A DNA stretch of 64,000 bases from Pyxidicoccus parkwaysis (GTDB taxonomy: Bacteria; Myxococcota; Myxococcia; Myxococcales; Myxococcaceae), in NCBI RefSeq assembly GCF_017301735.1, contig NZ_CP071090.1, positions 6,500,001 to 6,564,000 on the forward strand, written 5' to 3'. Below, piece by piece: positions 28,524 through 37,411 of the stretch (position 1 is the first letter of the stretch; each line of letters begins with the position of its first letter). The position numbers and the translations under genes are program-made. The notes under the pieces are model-generated. The model saw nothing but the letters and a program-made list of their open reading frames with translations. It searched no databases and had not been told where the DNA came from.

Positions 28524-29363
28524 TCACGCCGGGGTGACGCGGGCGCGCAGCAGCAGGTCCAGGTTCTCCCGCTCCCAGGCCTGGGCGCGCGAGTAGTCGT
28601 GGAAGCGCTTCTCGTGCTCCATCATCTCGGGCGGGTGGATGCAGCGCCGCCCGTCGTCGCCCCGCCGCGTCCGGTACACGTGGTGGAGCATCTCGTGGAA
28701 GACAATCCACTCCACGAAGTAGCGGGGCACCAGGGGCTGGTCCAACGCCGGGTGGATGCGGATGACCTTCGAGTCCGCCGAGTAGGAGCCCATCTTGATG
28801 CTCTTGCGAGGCCCCCTCACCCGCGGCGCCGGGCCGTAGGTAATCGCCGCGTCGATGCCGCTGTCGAAGTAGCGCTCGTTGAGGCGGGCGAAGATGCGCT
28901 CCAGGTCGTGGTGCTGGCCCTCCGGCTCCAGGCGGATGCGCTTGCGCATCTGCGCCGGGGACAACCGGCGGATGTAGGCGCGGTTGCGCTCGATGTAGCG
29001 GTCCAGCATGACGCTCGCGTCCGGGTCTCCGTTGCGCACGAAGCCGGCGAGCGCCTGCACCACGTCATCTGGCGCCGCGAGGAACATGTGGTGCAACCGC
29101 AGCCGCCACATGGAGCGCTGGCGCTGGAACGTCAGCATGGTGTGCGTGTTGTCGTGGATCTCCAACGCCACCTTCGCGCGCAACCGCGTGCGTAGGCGGC
29201 GCTCGAGCACGCGCCGCCACACCTTGAGGAGCCTGTTGGGCTCCGGTGCGACGGGAAGTTGCCGGGCCACCCGGCCGGCCGTGTAACTCCTCTTCGTGAC
29301 TACGCTTTTCTGACTCTTCGGGCGCGCCATAAGGGCCACGGATTCTACGGGCCGGTCTGACAT
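28524..29363 (-). CDS. SprT-like zinc-dependent protein
   Basis: The product is 279 residues. The HExxH motif is present as HEMLHH (H223, E224, H227), followed by CIHPPEMMEHEKRFHDYSRAQAWE, where one of the His residues could be the third ligand. The middle region contains RIFARLNERYFDSGIDAAITYG, a typical SprT/Wss1-like start of the zincin fold. Residues 20-120 are basic (RRVLERRLRTRLRAKVA). Known SprT-like proteins cleave DNA-protein crosslinks, but no PIP, ubiquitin-binding or other partner motif is visible here. An alternative start is Met12. No strong ribosome site is seen before either. Confidence 0.75.
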   Translation of the reverse strand: MSDRPVESVALMARPKSQKSVVTKRSYTAGRVARQLPVAPEPNRLLKVWRRVLERRLRTRLRAKVALEIHDNTHTMLTFQRQRSMWRLRLHHMFLAAPDDVVQALAGFVRNGDPDASVMLDRYIERNRAYIRRLSPAQMRKRIRLEPEGQHHDLERIFARLNERYFDSGIDAAITYGPAPRVRGPRKSIKMGSYSADSKVIRIHPALDQPLVPRYFVEWIVFHEMLHHVYRTRRGDDGRRCIHPPEMMEHEKRFHDYSRAQAWERENLDLLLRARVTPA

Positions 29364-29489
29364 GCCGCAACGCGGGCAGGAAGAGGAAAACCTAGGAATT
29401 CCAACGACTTAATGGCACTCAAGCCCACCCGGTCCCACTTGTCTTCCCCGGGGGCAGGATGCCGCATATGAGCCAAGTACCCGACACAA

Positions 29490-31982
29490 CTAGCGGCGGC
29501 TCTTGCACGGAATTTGAAGGACCAACGCTCCCTCGCTCGCCGGCTCTACGAGGTAGGGCTTTGTACCCTTGGGTGCCCGACGTCCGGGGCAGGCGTAGCG
29601 CACGCGGATGGGGCCGGGGGCGAGTTGGACGACCTTGTTGACGGGCAGCCGCTCTCCGCCCTCCTGCTTCAGGATGGTGCGCGCCGGCGCCTCGAAGCGG
29701 ACGTCCACCAGCGCGGGCGCTTGAGTCCCGGCGTCCGCCTCGGTGGTCGCGGTGGGCTCCTCCGGCTTCGCCACGTCGCCAGAAGTGGGCGCGGCGCTGT
29801 CGGTGCCGGCGTCCGCGTCCGCCACCGGAGGCTTCACGCCCGTCGCGTCGCCGTTGGGCGCGGGGGAGTCCACGGCCGGCGGAGGTTCCGTGGCCGTGGC
29901 CGGAGGCGCGGCGGTGGGCTGGGGCGCCGCGGTCGGCGGCGGCTGTTGCAGGGCGCTGGCGGAGAGGTCCTGCTGGGGCGCCGCCACCGAGGGCGCGCGC
30001 AGGGCCCAGACGACGCCGGCGCCGAGGGCGACCAGCACCGTGCCGCCGATGGCCACCAGCAGCGCCACCGGGAAGCGGCGCCGGGCCGGGGTGGCGTTCG
30101 TGGCCCCGTACAGGTCTCCCACTTCGGAGTCGCCCGCGTCGTTCTCGTAGCCGACGGTGGACTCGTCATCGTCCGGGTCGGGACGCAGCGTGGGCGTGGG
30201 GTCCGTGTGCTCCACCGTGGACAGGCCCGAGTCGGTGGGGAAGTAGTCGTCCTCCTCGTCCGGCGCCGCGCCAATCCGAGGCAGGGGAGGCAGGCCGGGG
30301 CGGGACACGGGCCGCTGGTTCACCGTGGCCGGGGTGATGGAGACGGACTGCGACGCCTCCTCGTCCACGATGGAGGGACGGCGCGGCGCCGCGGGCGAAG
30401 TGACGGACGCGGACTGCGACGCCTCCTCGTCCGGGCGGGGCGTGCGGCGGGGCGGCGGCGTCTGCGGCGCGGGCGGCGGCGAGACACGGCGCGAGCGCGG
30501 CGGCTCCGTGATGTGGCGCGGCGGCGGCGGGGGCTCGGCGGGACGGCGCGCGGGCACGGGCGGCGCGGAGGGCTGGCGCGGGCGCTCGTCACGCATGAGG
30601 CGGCCGCGCTGCGGAATGGTGTACTCGGCTTCCTCGGCGTCCTCGACGTCCAGCTCCGCCGCCACCTCGGCCGCGAGCTGGTAGCCGGTGGGCGTGGTGT
30701 TGATGGCGGTGGAGATGTCCGCGTCGCCGTCGTCCTCGTCCCTCGGGGCGCGGCGGCCGGTGGGCAAGTCCCGCGGGCGCGCCATCAGCGTCGCGGGCTC
30801 CGGCTCGTCCGCGTACGAGGGCACCGGCAGGGCCTCCGCCGAGGCGCGGCGCGGCGCGGGCCGGGCGGTGAGGCCGGGCGTGGCGAGCGCGGGCGGCTCC
30901 GAGGAGGGCGTGGTGGAGGACAGCGTGGGCGCGGTGCTCTCCAGGACGGAGGGGCGCTCGGACGGCTCGGGCACCGGCGGCCGCGTGGCCGGCAGCGGCA
31001 CGGTGGCGTCGCGGCGCCCGGCGCCACGCGCCACGGGGATGTGGAGGATGGTGCGCTCCTCCTCGGCGCCCATCAGCCGGGCGATGTACTCCGACACGTC
31101 CTGGCTCTGCCGCAGGGAGCCCGATTCGAGGAAGGTCTCCAGGTCCGTGCGCACCGCCGAGGCGCGCTGGTAGCGCTGCCCCCGGTCCTTGGTGAGGCAG
31201 CGCATGATGATGCGCGACAGCGCCTCCGGGCAGTCGTTGCGCAGCAGGTGCGGCGCCGGCGGGTCCTCGTAGCGGATGGCGTAGAGGATGCCCTCGGTGG
31301 TGGGCTTGGAGAACGGCTGCCGGCCGGTGGTGATTTCGTACAGCATGGTGCCCAGCGCGAAGATGTCCGCGCGGTGGTCCAGCCGCTCCTGCGCCACCTG
31401 CTCCGGCGCCAGGTAGAGGAACTTGCCCTTGATGACGCCCGGCTTGCTGCGCTCCATGAAGGCGCCGGCCTTGGCGATGCCGAAGTCGACGAGCTTCACG
31501 CGCCCGTCGTAGCCAATCATCACGTTCTGCGGGCTGACGTCGCGGTGGATGAGCTCCAGCGGGCGCCCGTCCACGCCCCGGCTGTGGTGCGCGTAGTCCA
31601 GGCCCGCGGCCACCTGCGCGCAGATGCGCGCCGCCACGCCGAAGGGCACCGTGGCGCCGAACTTCGCCTCCTCGGCGACGGCGCGCCGCAGGTCCACGCC
31701 CTCCACGTACTCCATGGCGATGAAGATGTTGTCCCCCTCCTTCCCCAGCTCGTGCACCTGCACGATGTTGGGGTGGTGGAGCTGCGCGGCGATGCGCGCC
31801 TCGTCCAGGAACATCTGGACGAACTCCGGCTCCTCCGAGAGGTACGGGAGGATCCGCTTCAGCACCACCAGCTCCGGCGACGGAGGCCGCTGCGCCAGGA
31901 ACAGCTCGGCCATGCCGCCCACGGCGAGCCGCTTGATCAGCAGGTAGTTACCGAACGGAATGGCCGTCTGGGGCGAGCTCAC
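29490..31982 (-). CDS. Transmembrane Ser/Thr protein kinase with Pro-rich linker
   Basis: The product is 830 residues. The kinase domain (about 10-275) has the glycine loop AVGGMAELFL, catalytic Lys in VVLKRIL, HRDVSPQN, DFGIAK and APEQ, so it should be active. A long Pro/Arg/Thr-rich linker (about 330-635) with many RRxS and PP stretches follows, then one membrane helix (about 637-661) and an extracytoplasmic Pro/Ala/Thr segment ending in a small beta domain like PEGA (ADAGTQAPALVDVRFEAP onward). The GTG start at 31982 lacks a ribosome site. It resembles the abundant myxobacterial kinase family; the 500-base region upstream carries the 41-bp repeats. Confidence 0.9.
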   Translation of the reverse strand: MSSPQTAIPFGNYLLIKRLAVGGMAELFLAQRPPSPELVVLKRILPYLSEEPEFVQMFLDEARIAAQLHHPNIVQVHELGKEGDNIFIAMEYVEGVDLRRAVAEEAKFGATVPFGVAARICAQVAAGLDYAHHSRGVDGRPLELIHRDVSPQNVMIGYDGRVKLVDFGIAKAGAFMERSKPGVIKGKFLYLAPEQVAQERLDHRADIFALGTMLYEITTGRQPFSKPTTEGILYAIRYEDPPAPHLLRNDCPEALSRIIMRCLTKDRGQRYQRASAVRTDLETFLESGSLRQSQDVSEYIARLMGAEEERTILHIPVARGAGRRDATVPLPATRPPVPEPSERPSVLESTAPTLSSTTPSSEPPALATPGLTARPAPRRASAEALPVPSYADEPEPATLMARPRDLPTGRRAPRDEDDGDADISTAINTTPTGYQLAAEVAAELDVEDAEEAEYTIPQRGRLMRDERPRQPSAPPVPARRPAEPPPPPRHITEPPRSRRVSPPPAPQTPPPRRTPRPDEEASQSASVTSPAAPRRPSIVDEEASQSVSITPATVNQRPVSRPGLPPLPRIGAAPDEEDDYFPTDSGLSTVEHTDPTPTLRPDPDDDESTVGYENDAGDSEVGDLYGATNATPARRRFPVALLVAIGGTVLVALGAGVVWALRAPSVAAPQQDLSASALQQPPPTAAPQPTAAPPATATEPPPAVDSPAPNGDATGVKPPVADADAGTDSAAPTSGDVAKPEEPTATTEADAGTQAPALVDVRFEAPARTILKQEGGERLPVNKVVQLAPGPIRVRYACPGRRAPKGTKPYLVEPASEGALVLQIPCKSRR

Positions 31983-32488
31983 GGAGGGAAACGCCGTCTG
32001 GCTGGGGGTGGATGGGGCGTACTTTTCCTGAGCTTACCCACAATCACAGGGTTGGGGGAGCCAACCGCCCCACCCGCTTCGGTGGGTACCGGACAGGACC
32101 GGACAACCCCGAAAAAAGAGCCGCCCCACCGGAGATGGTGGGGACGTGGATCATCTGGCGCCGCCGCCCGCGTCCGCGGCAAGTGCGAATCTCGCATTCA
32201 TGGCACGCGGGGATGCGCGGCGAGTGCGGATCTCGCACGCAGGGCGCGTGGGGATGCGCCGCGACTGCGGATTCCGCATGCAGGACACGTGGTGGATGCG
32301 TCGCGAAGGACACCCCGTGCGCACGCCGCACGCGTGTTGAGCGTCCTCGGGAAGCGCGACCTCTTGAGAGGGAAATTCCGGACTTGTGACGGCTGCGTTT
32401 CAGTCTGATCCGCGAATGGACGCCCCCCCGGGCGGCAGTGTAAGAGCGGGACCACCTACGAAGGCATCCATCCTGGAGGCATGACCCA
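31983..32488. other. 506-base divergent region between Ser/Thr kinase and LTD lipoprotein
   Basis: No gene is visible. It contains the three-copy 41-bp repeat at 32182-32304. It must hold promoters for both the kinase (31982) and the lipoprotein (32489). A GGAGG sits about ten bases before the lipoprotein ATG. Short open frames across the repeat have a repeated-peptide look caused by the repeat itself, so I do not count them. Confidence 0.5.
32182..32304. repeat. 41-bp tandem repeat, three copies, each with a palindromic core
   Basis: Copies start at 32182, 32223 and 32264. Each has a core inverted repeat: TGCGA-ATC-TCGCA, TGCGG-ATC-TCGCA, TGCGG-ATT-CCGCA. Copy 3 changes both arms together compared with copy 1 (A to G and T to C). 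In copy 2 only one arm changed, giving a G-T wobble. A second shared part, GGATGCG with CGCG, ends the unit. Confidence 0.75.
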
Positions 32489-34351
32489 ATGTTGAATCGC
32501 AATGGGCGGTTGGGACTGGTGGCTGGTCTCACCGCGCTCGCCGCGGTGGCGGCCTGCTCTGGCCGTGATGACGAGTGTGAGTCCAATGTCGACTGTGCAA
32601 CCGGCCAGGTCTGCACGGACGGCGTATGCTTGAGCCCCACGCCGACCGACGCCGGGACGGACGCGGGCACGGGCACGGACGCGGGAACCGACGCGGGCAC
32701 GGATGCCGGGACGACGACGAACGACATCCCCGCCGACATCAGCAGCCCGGAGAACACGCAGATCGCCGCGTTCCTCGCGGCGACCGCCAACACCAGCGGC
32801 ACGGCGACGCCGCTGAACCCGCCGCTGGCCATCAGCAACGTGTACGTCACGTACATCGCGCCCGCAGTCGGCTCCACGCCTGCGGCCTTCTACGTCCAGG
32901 CGACCGCGCCGGGCCCCTCCTTCGCCGTGAAGCTGGATGCCGCCGCGCAGACGCCCCCGCTCGCGGTGGGTGACAAGATCTCCTTCAACGTCACGGAGAA
33001 GACCCTCTTCGCCGGCCTCAGCCAGGCGAGCGCCATCACCGGCCTCACCCGCGCGAGCCAGGGCGCCCCCGTGCAGAACCTGGTGGACGCCGGCACCCCG
33101 GGCCTCGCCTTCGACATCAGCGACCGCACGGACGTGAAGAGCCCCGCGGCGCTCGCGGCCTATGAGTCGGACCTCGTGCAGGTGCGCGGCACGGTGGCCG
33201 GCCCGGCCACCGCCTCGGGCAGCAGCTTCACGACCTTCACCATCACCACCGCGGGCTCGCCCACGCCGTCGGCCAACTTCATCCTGCGCATCCCCAACAC
33301 GGTGGCGACGGCCTCGGGCATCAGCCAGCAGTGCAACTTCACCGCGGTGGCCGTGCCCTACGCCCGCTTCAACGCCATCGCGCAGATCTCCCCGTTCCGC
33401 GCCAGCGACCTCATCGTGGCCTGCCCCGTCACCGTGACGGCCGCGCACGCGCTGGGCTCCACCTCGGCGGAGGTCGTCTTCAACGTCCCCGTGGACGCCG
33501 CCACCGTGGAGGCCGCTGACTTCTCCATCACCCCGGCGCTGGCCGTCAGCGCGGTGGAGGTCACCGGCAGCAAGGTGAAGCTCACCACGGCGGCCCAGGA
33601 ATTGGGCATCCGCTACACCGTGACGGCCAAGGACCTGAAGGGCACCAACGGCGCTCCCGTGAGCACCACCGCCGCCACCGCCACCTTCTGGGGCGCCAGC
33701 GACGCGGCGCCCACCGGCCTCCTCATCAACGAGGTGGAGTACGACAACGTCCCGGCCGCGGACGACAAGGAGTACATCGAGCTCATCAACAACTCCGACG
33801 ACCCGGTGCACGTGGGCAACGTGGTGGTCGTGCTCGTCAACGCGAGCCCCTCCGGCACCACCCCGGCCGCCAACCGCCAGGAGTACCGCCGCATCGAGCT
33901 GTCCTCCGTGACGGACGGCACCAACGCCACCGACACGCTGGCCCCCGGCGCGCTGCTCGTCATCGGGCCCCCGTCCGTCACCGGCTCGCTGCCCGCGGGC
34001 ATGCTGCGCGTCACCCTCACCGGCACCGTCACGGACGTCATCCAGAACGGCGCGGATGACTCCGTCGGCGTGCTCTACTACCCCACCGGCGTGCTGACCG
34101 ACGCGCTCTGGTACGAGACCGACACCAAGACGCCTCCCACCGGCTTCACCCTGACGCTCCCGACGGGCGCCGGTGACAAGGAGCTGTCCTTCGTCGAGGG
34201 CACGCCGTCCGCTCTCTTCGAGACCAACGCGAACGACGTGTCCTTCCAGCGCAAGCTGAACCCCGACGCGGCTGGCAAGGTGCTGGACACCAACAACAAC
34301 GCGACCGACTTCGAAATCGTGCTGCCCACTCCGGGCGCGAAGCGCCAGTAG
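32489..34351 (+). CDS. Lipoprotein with DAGT linker and lamin-tail domain
   Basis: The product is 620 residues. It has a lipoprotein signal (AVAAC, Cys23), a short Cys-rich segment (CESNVDCATGQVCTDGVC), then a TDAGTDAG-type linker (about 53-75) that would project the protein from the outer membrane. Beta-rich domains follow (about 110-420), then a lamin-tail domain beginning GLLINEVEYDN near residue 411. Lamin-tail domains are common in secreted surface proteins and nucleases. GGAGG lies about ten bases before the ATG; an ATG at 32480 opens only a four-codon frame. A Rho-independent-type hairpin follows the stop. Function is unknown; it is probably a surface-attached or secreted scaffold. Confidence 0.8.
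   Translation: MLNRNGRLGLVAGLTALAAVAACSGRDDECESNVDCATGQVCTDGVCLSPTPTDAGTDAGTGTDAGTDAGTDAGTTTNDIPADISSPENTQIAAFLAATANTSGTATPLNPPLAISNVYVTYIAPAVGSTPAAFYVQATAPGPSFAVKLDAAAQTPPLAVGDKISFNVTEKTLFAGLSQASAITGLTRASQGAPVQNLVDAGTPGLAFDISDRTDVKSPAALAAYESDLVQVRGTVAGPATASGSSFTTFTITTAGSPTPSANFILRIPNTVATASGISQQCNFTAVAVPYARFNAIAQISPFRASDLIVACPVTVTAAHALGSTSAEVVFNVPVDAATVEAADFSITPALAVSAVEVTGSKVKLTTAAQELGIRYTVTAKDLKGTNGAPVSTTAATATFWGASDAAPTGLLINEVEYDNVPAADDKEYIELINNSDDPVHVGNVVVVLVNASPSGTTPAANRQEYRRIELSSVTDGTNATDTLAPGALLVIGPPSVTGSLPAGMLRVTLTGTVTDVIQNGADDSVGVLYYPTGVLTDALWYETDTKTPPTGFTLTLPTGAGDKELSFVEGTPSALFETNANDVSFQRKLNPDAAGKVLDTNNNATDFEIVLPTPGAKRQ
32646..32711 (+). repeat. Short tandem codons for (G)TDAG in the lipoprotein linker
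   Basis: Repeats of about 12 bases, ACGGACGCGGGC-like, encode TDAG units. They are diverged in the third base, so this is an old low-complexity linker rather than a recent slippage. Confidence 0.6.
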
Positions 34352-34374
34352 CTGACGCTGTCTGACGTACCGGG

Positions 34375-34414
34375 CCGCGGTCTCCCTTCCGGGGGCCGCG
34401 GCCTTCGTCTTTCC
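34375..34414 (+). terminator. Rho-independent-type terminator after the LTD lipoprotein
   Basis: GGCCGCGG (34375-34382) pairs with CCGCGGCC (34398-34405). The tail TTCGTCTTT follows at once. Confidence 0.65.
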
Positions 34415-34501
34415 GGGCCTGGACGAATCGCGAGCGCGCTTCGTCGGCGGATGCGCGGTGCATGGCCCTGGCGCCGCATCGCTGCCGCTACAATGGGCCG
34501 C

Positions 34502-35323
34502 ATGTCCCCTCCCCTTCCCGCCTTCCTCCAGGGCCTGAAGCCCACGCTGCACATCTCCCACCGGGGTGGCGCGGCGCTGGCTCCGGAGAACACGCTGGAC
34601 GCGTTCCGCATGGCGGTGGAGCGCTACCGCACGGACATGCTGGAGCTGGACGTGCACCTCACGCGCGACGGCGAGGTGGTGGTGGCCCACGACGCCACGC
34701 TGGAGCGCTGCACCGACGGCACCGGGCCGCTGGCCGCGCTGACGCTCGCGGAGCTGCGGCGGCTGGACGCGGGCTTCCACTTCAGCCCGGACGAGGGCCG
34801 CACCTTCTCCTTCCGCGGCCGGGGCGCGCGCATCCCCACGCTGCGCGAGGTGCTGCGCGCCTTTCCCTCCCTGCGCCTCAACGTGGAGCTCAAGCCGGAC
34901 GTGCCCGGCATCGAAGAGGCCTTCGCGCAGCTCCTGAAGGAGGAAGGCGCCCTGGAGCGCGTCTGCATGGGCAGCGAGCAGGACAGCGTGGGAGAGCGGC
35001 TCGCCGCGCGGCTGCCGGACGCCTGCCACTTCTACCCGCGCGACGCGCTGGCCGCCTTCGTCATCGCCCTTCGCGCCGGGGAGGCGCCGCCGGAAGACTC
35101 GCGCTTCACCGTCCTCGACATGCCCCTGTACTTCGGGGACATCCGGCTGGTGGACCCGGACTTCCTGCGCGCGTGCGCGGCCCGGGGCAAGTGGGTCAAC
35201 GTCTGGACGGTGGATGACGCGGCGGAGATGGACAGGCTGCTACAGGAAGGGGTCGGCGGCATCATGACCGACCGGCCAGACCTGCTGAGGCAGCGAATGG
35301 ACGCCTCCACGAAGCCGGGTTAA
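34502..35323 (+). CDS. Glycerophosphodiester phosphodiesterase (GDPD)
   Basis: The product is 273 residues with no signal peptide, so probably cytoplasmic. The GDPD pattern is clear: SHRGG at the first strand, ENTLDAF, then ELDVHLTRDGEVVVAHD, the metal and catalytic core, and later VNVWTVDDAAEMDRLLQEGVGGIMTDRPD-like text near the C-terminus, typical of the family. It cleaves glycerophosphodiesters into an alcohol and glycerol 3-phosphate. The ATG at 34502 gives MSPPLPAFL; another ATG at 34493 is in frame. It is ten bases before the deoxynucleoside kinase gene, but a terminator lies just upstream, so transcription likely begins nearby. Confidence 0.9.
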   Translation: MSPPLPAFLQGLKPTLHISHRGGAALAPENTLDAFRMAVERYRTDMLELDVHLTRDGEVVVAHDATLERCTDGTGPLAALTLAELRRLDAGFHFSPDEGRTFSFRGRGARIPTLREVLRAFPSLRLNVELKPDVPGIEEAFAQLLKEEGALERVCMGSEQDSVGERLAARLPDACHFYPRDALAAFVIALRAGEAPPEDSRFTVLDMPLYFGDIRLVDPDFLRACAARGKWVNVWTVDDAAEMDRLLQEGVGGIMTDRPDLLRQRMDASTKPG

Positions 35324-35333
35324 GCCCAGCTCC

Positions 35334-36068
35334 ATGCCCCGCACCACCTCGCGCCAGCGCCCGTCCACCCCACCGGCCGCACCCGCCGGGGACGAAACAG
35401 CGTCCGCTCCCCGCTCCCGCAACACCCTGCGGGTGAAGGTGCCCAAGGCGCGGCGCTTCGTGGCGCTCGCGGGCAACATCGGCGCGGGCAAGACGACGGC
35501 CGCCAAGCTCATCAGCCAGAGCTTCGGCTACCAGCTCTTCGACGAGCCCGTCATCGACAACCGCTTCCTGCGTGACTACTACGCGGACATGTCGCGCTGG
35601 TCCTTCACGCTCCAGCTCGAGTTCCTCATCCGCCGCGTGGAGCACCACGAGCTCATCCACTCGTACAAGCGCAGCTGCGTGCAGGACCGCACGCTGTACG
35701 AGGACCCGGAAATCTTCGCCAAGTACCTCCACGGCCTGGGGCACATGACGAACGCGGAGCTGGACCTGTACTACGAGTACTTCCAGCGCCTGTCGCGCCA
35801 CATCATCCAGCCCGACAAGGTCATCTGCTTCGAGGTGGGCAGCGTGGACGTGCTCCTCCAGCGCATCCGCACGCGCGGCCGCGAGGAGGAGAAGGGCATC
35901 CGCCACCAGTTCCTGCGCGGCCTCAACGGCTACTACGCGAGCTTCCCCCTGGTGCTGCAGGAGAAGTACGGCGTGGACTGTCTCATCATGGACGTGTCCA
36001 CCCAGGACATCCGCCGTGGACGCGGCCGCGAGGAGTTCCTCGACCGCGTGTCCACCTTCCTCTCCTGA
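35334..36068 (+). CDS. Deoxynucleoside kinase (dNK/dGK/dCK family)
   Basis: The product is 244 residues. The first 40 residues are a Pro/Arg-rich extension not typical of the family. The P-loop GNIGAGKTT is at 47-55, and the substrate and catalytic motif DRTLYED follows (the usual DRS/DRT arginine). The C-terminal RTRGREEEKGI region matches the LID, with RGREEE acting as the basic lid. These kinases salvage deoxyadenosine, deoxyguanosine or deoxycytidine; the specificity is not readable here. The ATG is ten bases after the GDPD stop. Confidence 0.88.
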   Translation: MPRTTSRQRPSTPPAAPAGDETASAPRSRNTLRVKVPKARRFVALAGNIGAGKTTAAKLISQSFGYQLFDEPVIDNRFLRDYYADMSRWSFTLQLEFLIRRVEHHELIHSYKRSCVQDRTLYEDPEIFAKYLHGLGHMTNAELDLYYEYFQRLSRHIIQPDKVICFEVGSVDVLLQRIRTRGREEEKGIRHQFLRGLNGYYASFPLVLQEKYGVDCLIMDVSTQDIRRGRGREEFLDRVSTFLS

Positions 36069-36186
36069 GCGGGCTCACGGCCCGGGGCCTCCGCGTCTTC
36101 GCGTTGAAGCCCGGAGCCATCCGAGGCATGACTTCTGCTCGTCCCTCCAGACGCCTGTCGTGGAGCGAGAGAATCGAAGGTGAGTG

Positions 36187-36705
36187 ATGCCTGACATGAG
36201 CCCGAAGAGTGCGAAGGACACGGAGGTGGTGATGACCCAGCTCATCCTGCCTCCGGACGCCAACAACCTGAACGCCGCCTTCGGTGGCAAGGTGATGGAG
36301 TGGATCGACATCTGCGGCGCGGTGGCGGCGCAGCGCCACTGCCGGCAGGTGGTCGTCACCGCCTCCATGGATGACCTGCACTTCCACGCGCCCATCAAGG
36401 TGGGCTGGGTGGCGCTGCTGCACGCGCGGGTGCTGGCGGCCTTCCGCACGTCCATGGAGGTGGGCGTCACGGTGCACGCGGAGAACCCGCTCACCGGAGA
36501 GCGCTTCCTCACCACCAGCGCGCTGCTCACCTTCGTGGCCATCGACAAGGACGGGGGCCGCGTGCCGGTGCCGCCGCTCCACGTCGAATCCGAGGCCGAG
36601 CGCGAGGCCTTCCGCGAGGCCGAGTCGCGCCGCGCCCAGCGCCTCGCGCGCCAGAAGGAGAACCAGAACTGGCTGAAGGTGATGCGTCCCCTCGCCGGGG
36701 CCTGA
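36187..36705 (+). CDS. Acyl-CoA thioesterase (hotdog fold)
   Basis: The product is 172 residues. The hotdog pattern of the YciA/BFIT family is seen: LPPDANNLNAAFGGKVMEWIDICGAVAA, with the catalytic Asn-x-x-Gly, and then DDLHFHAPIKVG. It probably hydrolyses acyl-CoAs of medium or short chain. The ATG at 36187 has AAGGTGAG just upstream; a GTG at 36184 is the alternative. The last 35 residues are a charged helix (REAFREAESRRAQRLARQKENQ). It lies about 120 bases after the nucleoside kinase and is probably not co-regulated with it. Confidence 0.88.
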   Translation: MPDMSPKSAKDTEVVMTQLILPPDANNLNAAFGGKVMEWIDICGAVAAQRHCRQVVVTASMDDLHFHAPIKVGWVALLHARVLAAFRTSMEVGVTVHAENPLTGERFLTTSALLTFVAIDKDGGRVPVPPLHVESEAEREAFREAESRRAQRLARQKENQNWLKVMRPLAGA

Positions 36706-36806
36706 GGCCTGCCCGCGACAGGAGGAAGGGCCGCCCCGGCTGAAGGCGATGCCGCCGCGCGCCGGGGCCTCTACCCTGCCCTTACGCGCCAGCTCGGAAA
36801 CGACGA

Positions 36807-36837
36807 AGCCGGGGGAGGCATCCGCCCCACCCCGGCT
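36807..36837. terminator. Hairpin between thioesterase and Fe-S carrier genes
   Basis: AGCCGGGG (36807-36814) pairs with CCCCGGCT (36830-36837), with a further GC-rich loop. On the minus strand the tail is TTCGTCGTTTCC, fitting a terminator of the Fe-S carrier gene; it could serve both convergent genes. Confidence 0.55.
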
Positions 36838-36893
36838 CGTGGAGCCCGTCCCCATTCCGGGGCGGGCGGCTCACCTGCGAAACGGCGTGCGTC

Positions 36894-37283
36894 TCAGGTG
36901 GTGAACGACGTGCCGCAGCCGCAGGAGGACTTCGCGTTCGGGTTGTTGAACTTGAAGCCGGAGCCCGTAATCGCGGAGACGTAGTCGATTTCCGTGCCCG
37001 TGAGGTACTGGCTGCTCATCGCGTCGGTGGCAATCTTCACGCCGTCCTGCTCCCAGACGGTGTCGCCGGCCTTGGTCTCCTTGACCAGGTTCAGGTCGTA
37101 CCCGAGGCCGCTGCAGCCGGCGGGGACCACGCGGATGGAGAAGTAGTAGCCCTCGAAGCCCTGGGCCTTGATGACCGCCTTCACCTGGTTGATGGCGCCG
37201 TCCGTCAGGCGCACGGCCACGTCCGAGGTGGCCTGCGGGGCCGTCGCGGTGCCGGGGGCGGAAGTCGTCGTGGTGCTTTCCAT
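36894..37283 (-). CDS. A-type iron-sulfur carrier (IscA/ErpA/HesB family)
   Basis: The product is 129 residues. The conserved Cys residues are visible as CSGLGYDL near the middle and CGCG near the C-terminus, the three-ligand set of A-type scaffolds that insert 2Fe-2S or 4Fe-4S clusters. An N-terminal extension of about 20 residues, Thr/Ala-rich, precedes the domain. The ATG at 37283 has AGGAG about ten bases upstream. It is divergent from the E1-rhodanese gene, 128 bases apart, which suggests a shared sulfur-handling role. The exact subtype (IscA, ErpA or SufA) cannot be told. Confidence 0.9.
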   Translation of the reverse strand: MESTTTTSAPGTATAPQATSDVAVRLTDGAINQVKAVIKAQGFEGYYFSIRVVPAGCSGLGYDLNLVKETKAGDTVWEQDGVKIATDAMSSQYLTGTEIDYVSAITGSGFKFNNPNAKSSCGCGTSFTT

Positions 37284-37411
37284 GTCGGTTGCTCTCCTAT
37301 GACGCGCCTTATAACGCCCGGGCCGGGAAAATCCATGGGGCCGGCTGGCCGTCCGCCCACAGGCCCACATCCGGACGGACGGGCCCGGGCCCCCGGGTTA
37401 TACCCCGCGTC

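Noticed and set aside
32012..32389. Small open frames across the 41-bp repeat with repeated peptides.
   Set aside because: The peptide repetition follows from the DNA repeat; all frames show it on both strands, and the unit of 41 bases shifts frame each copy.
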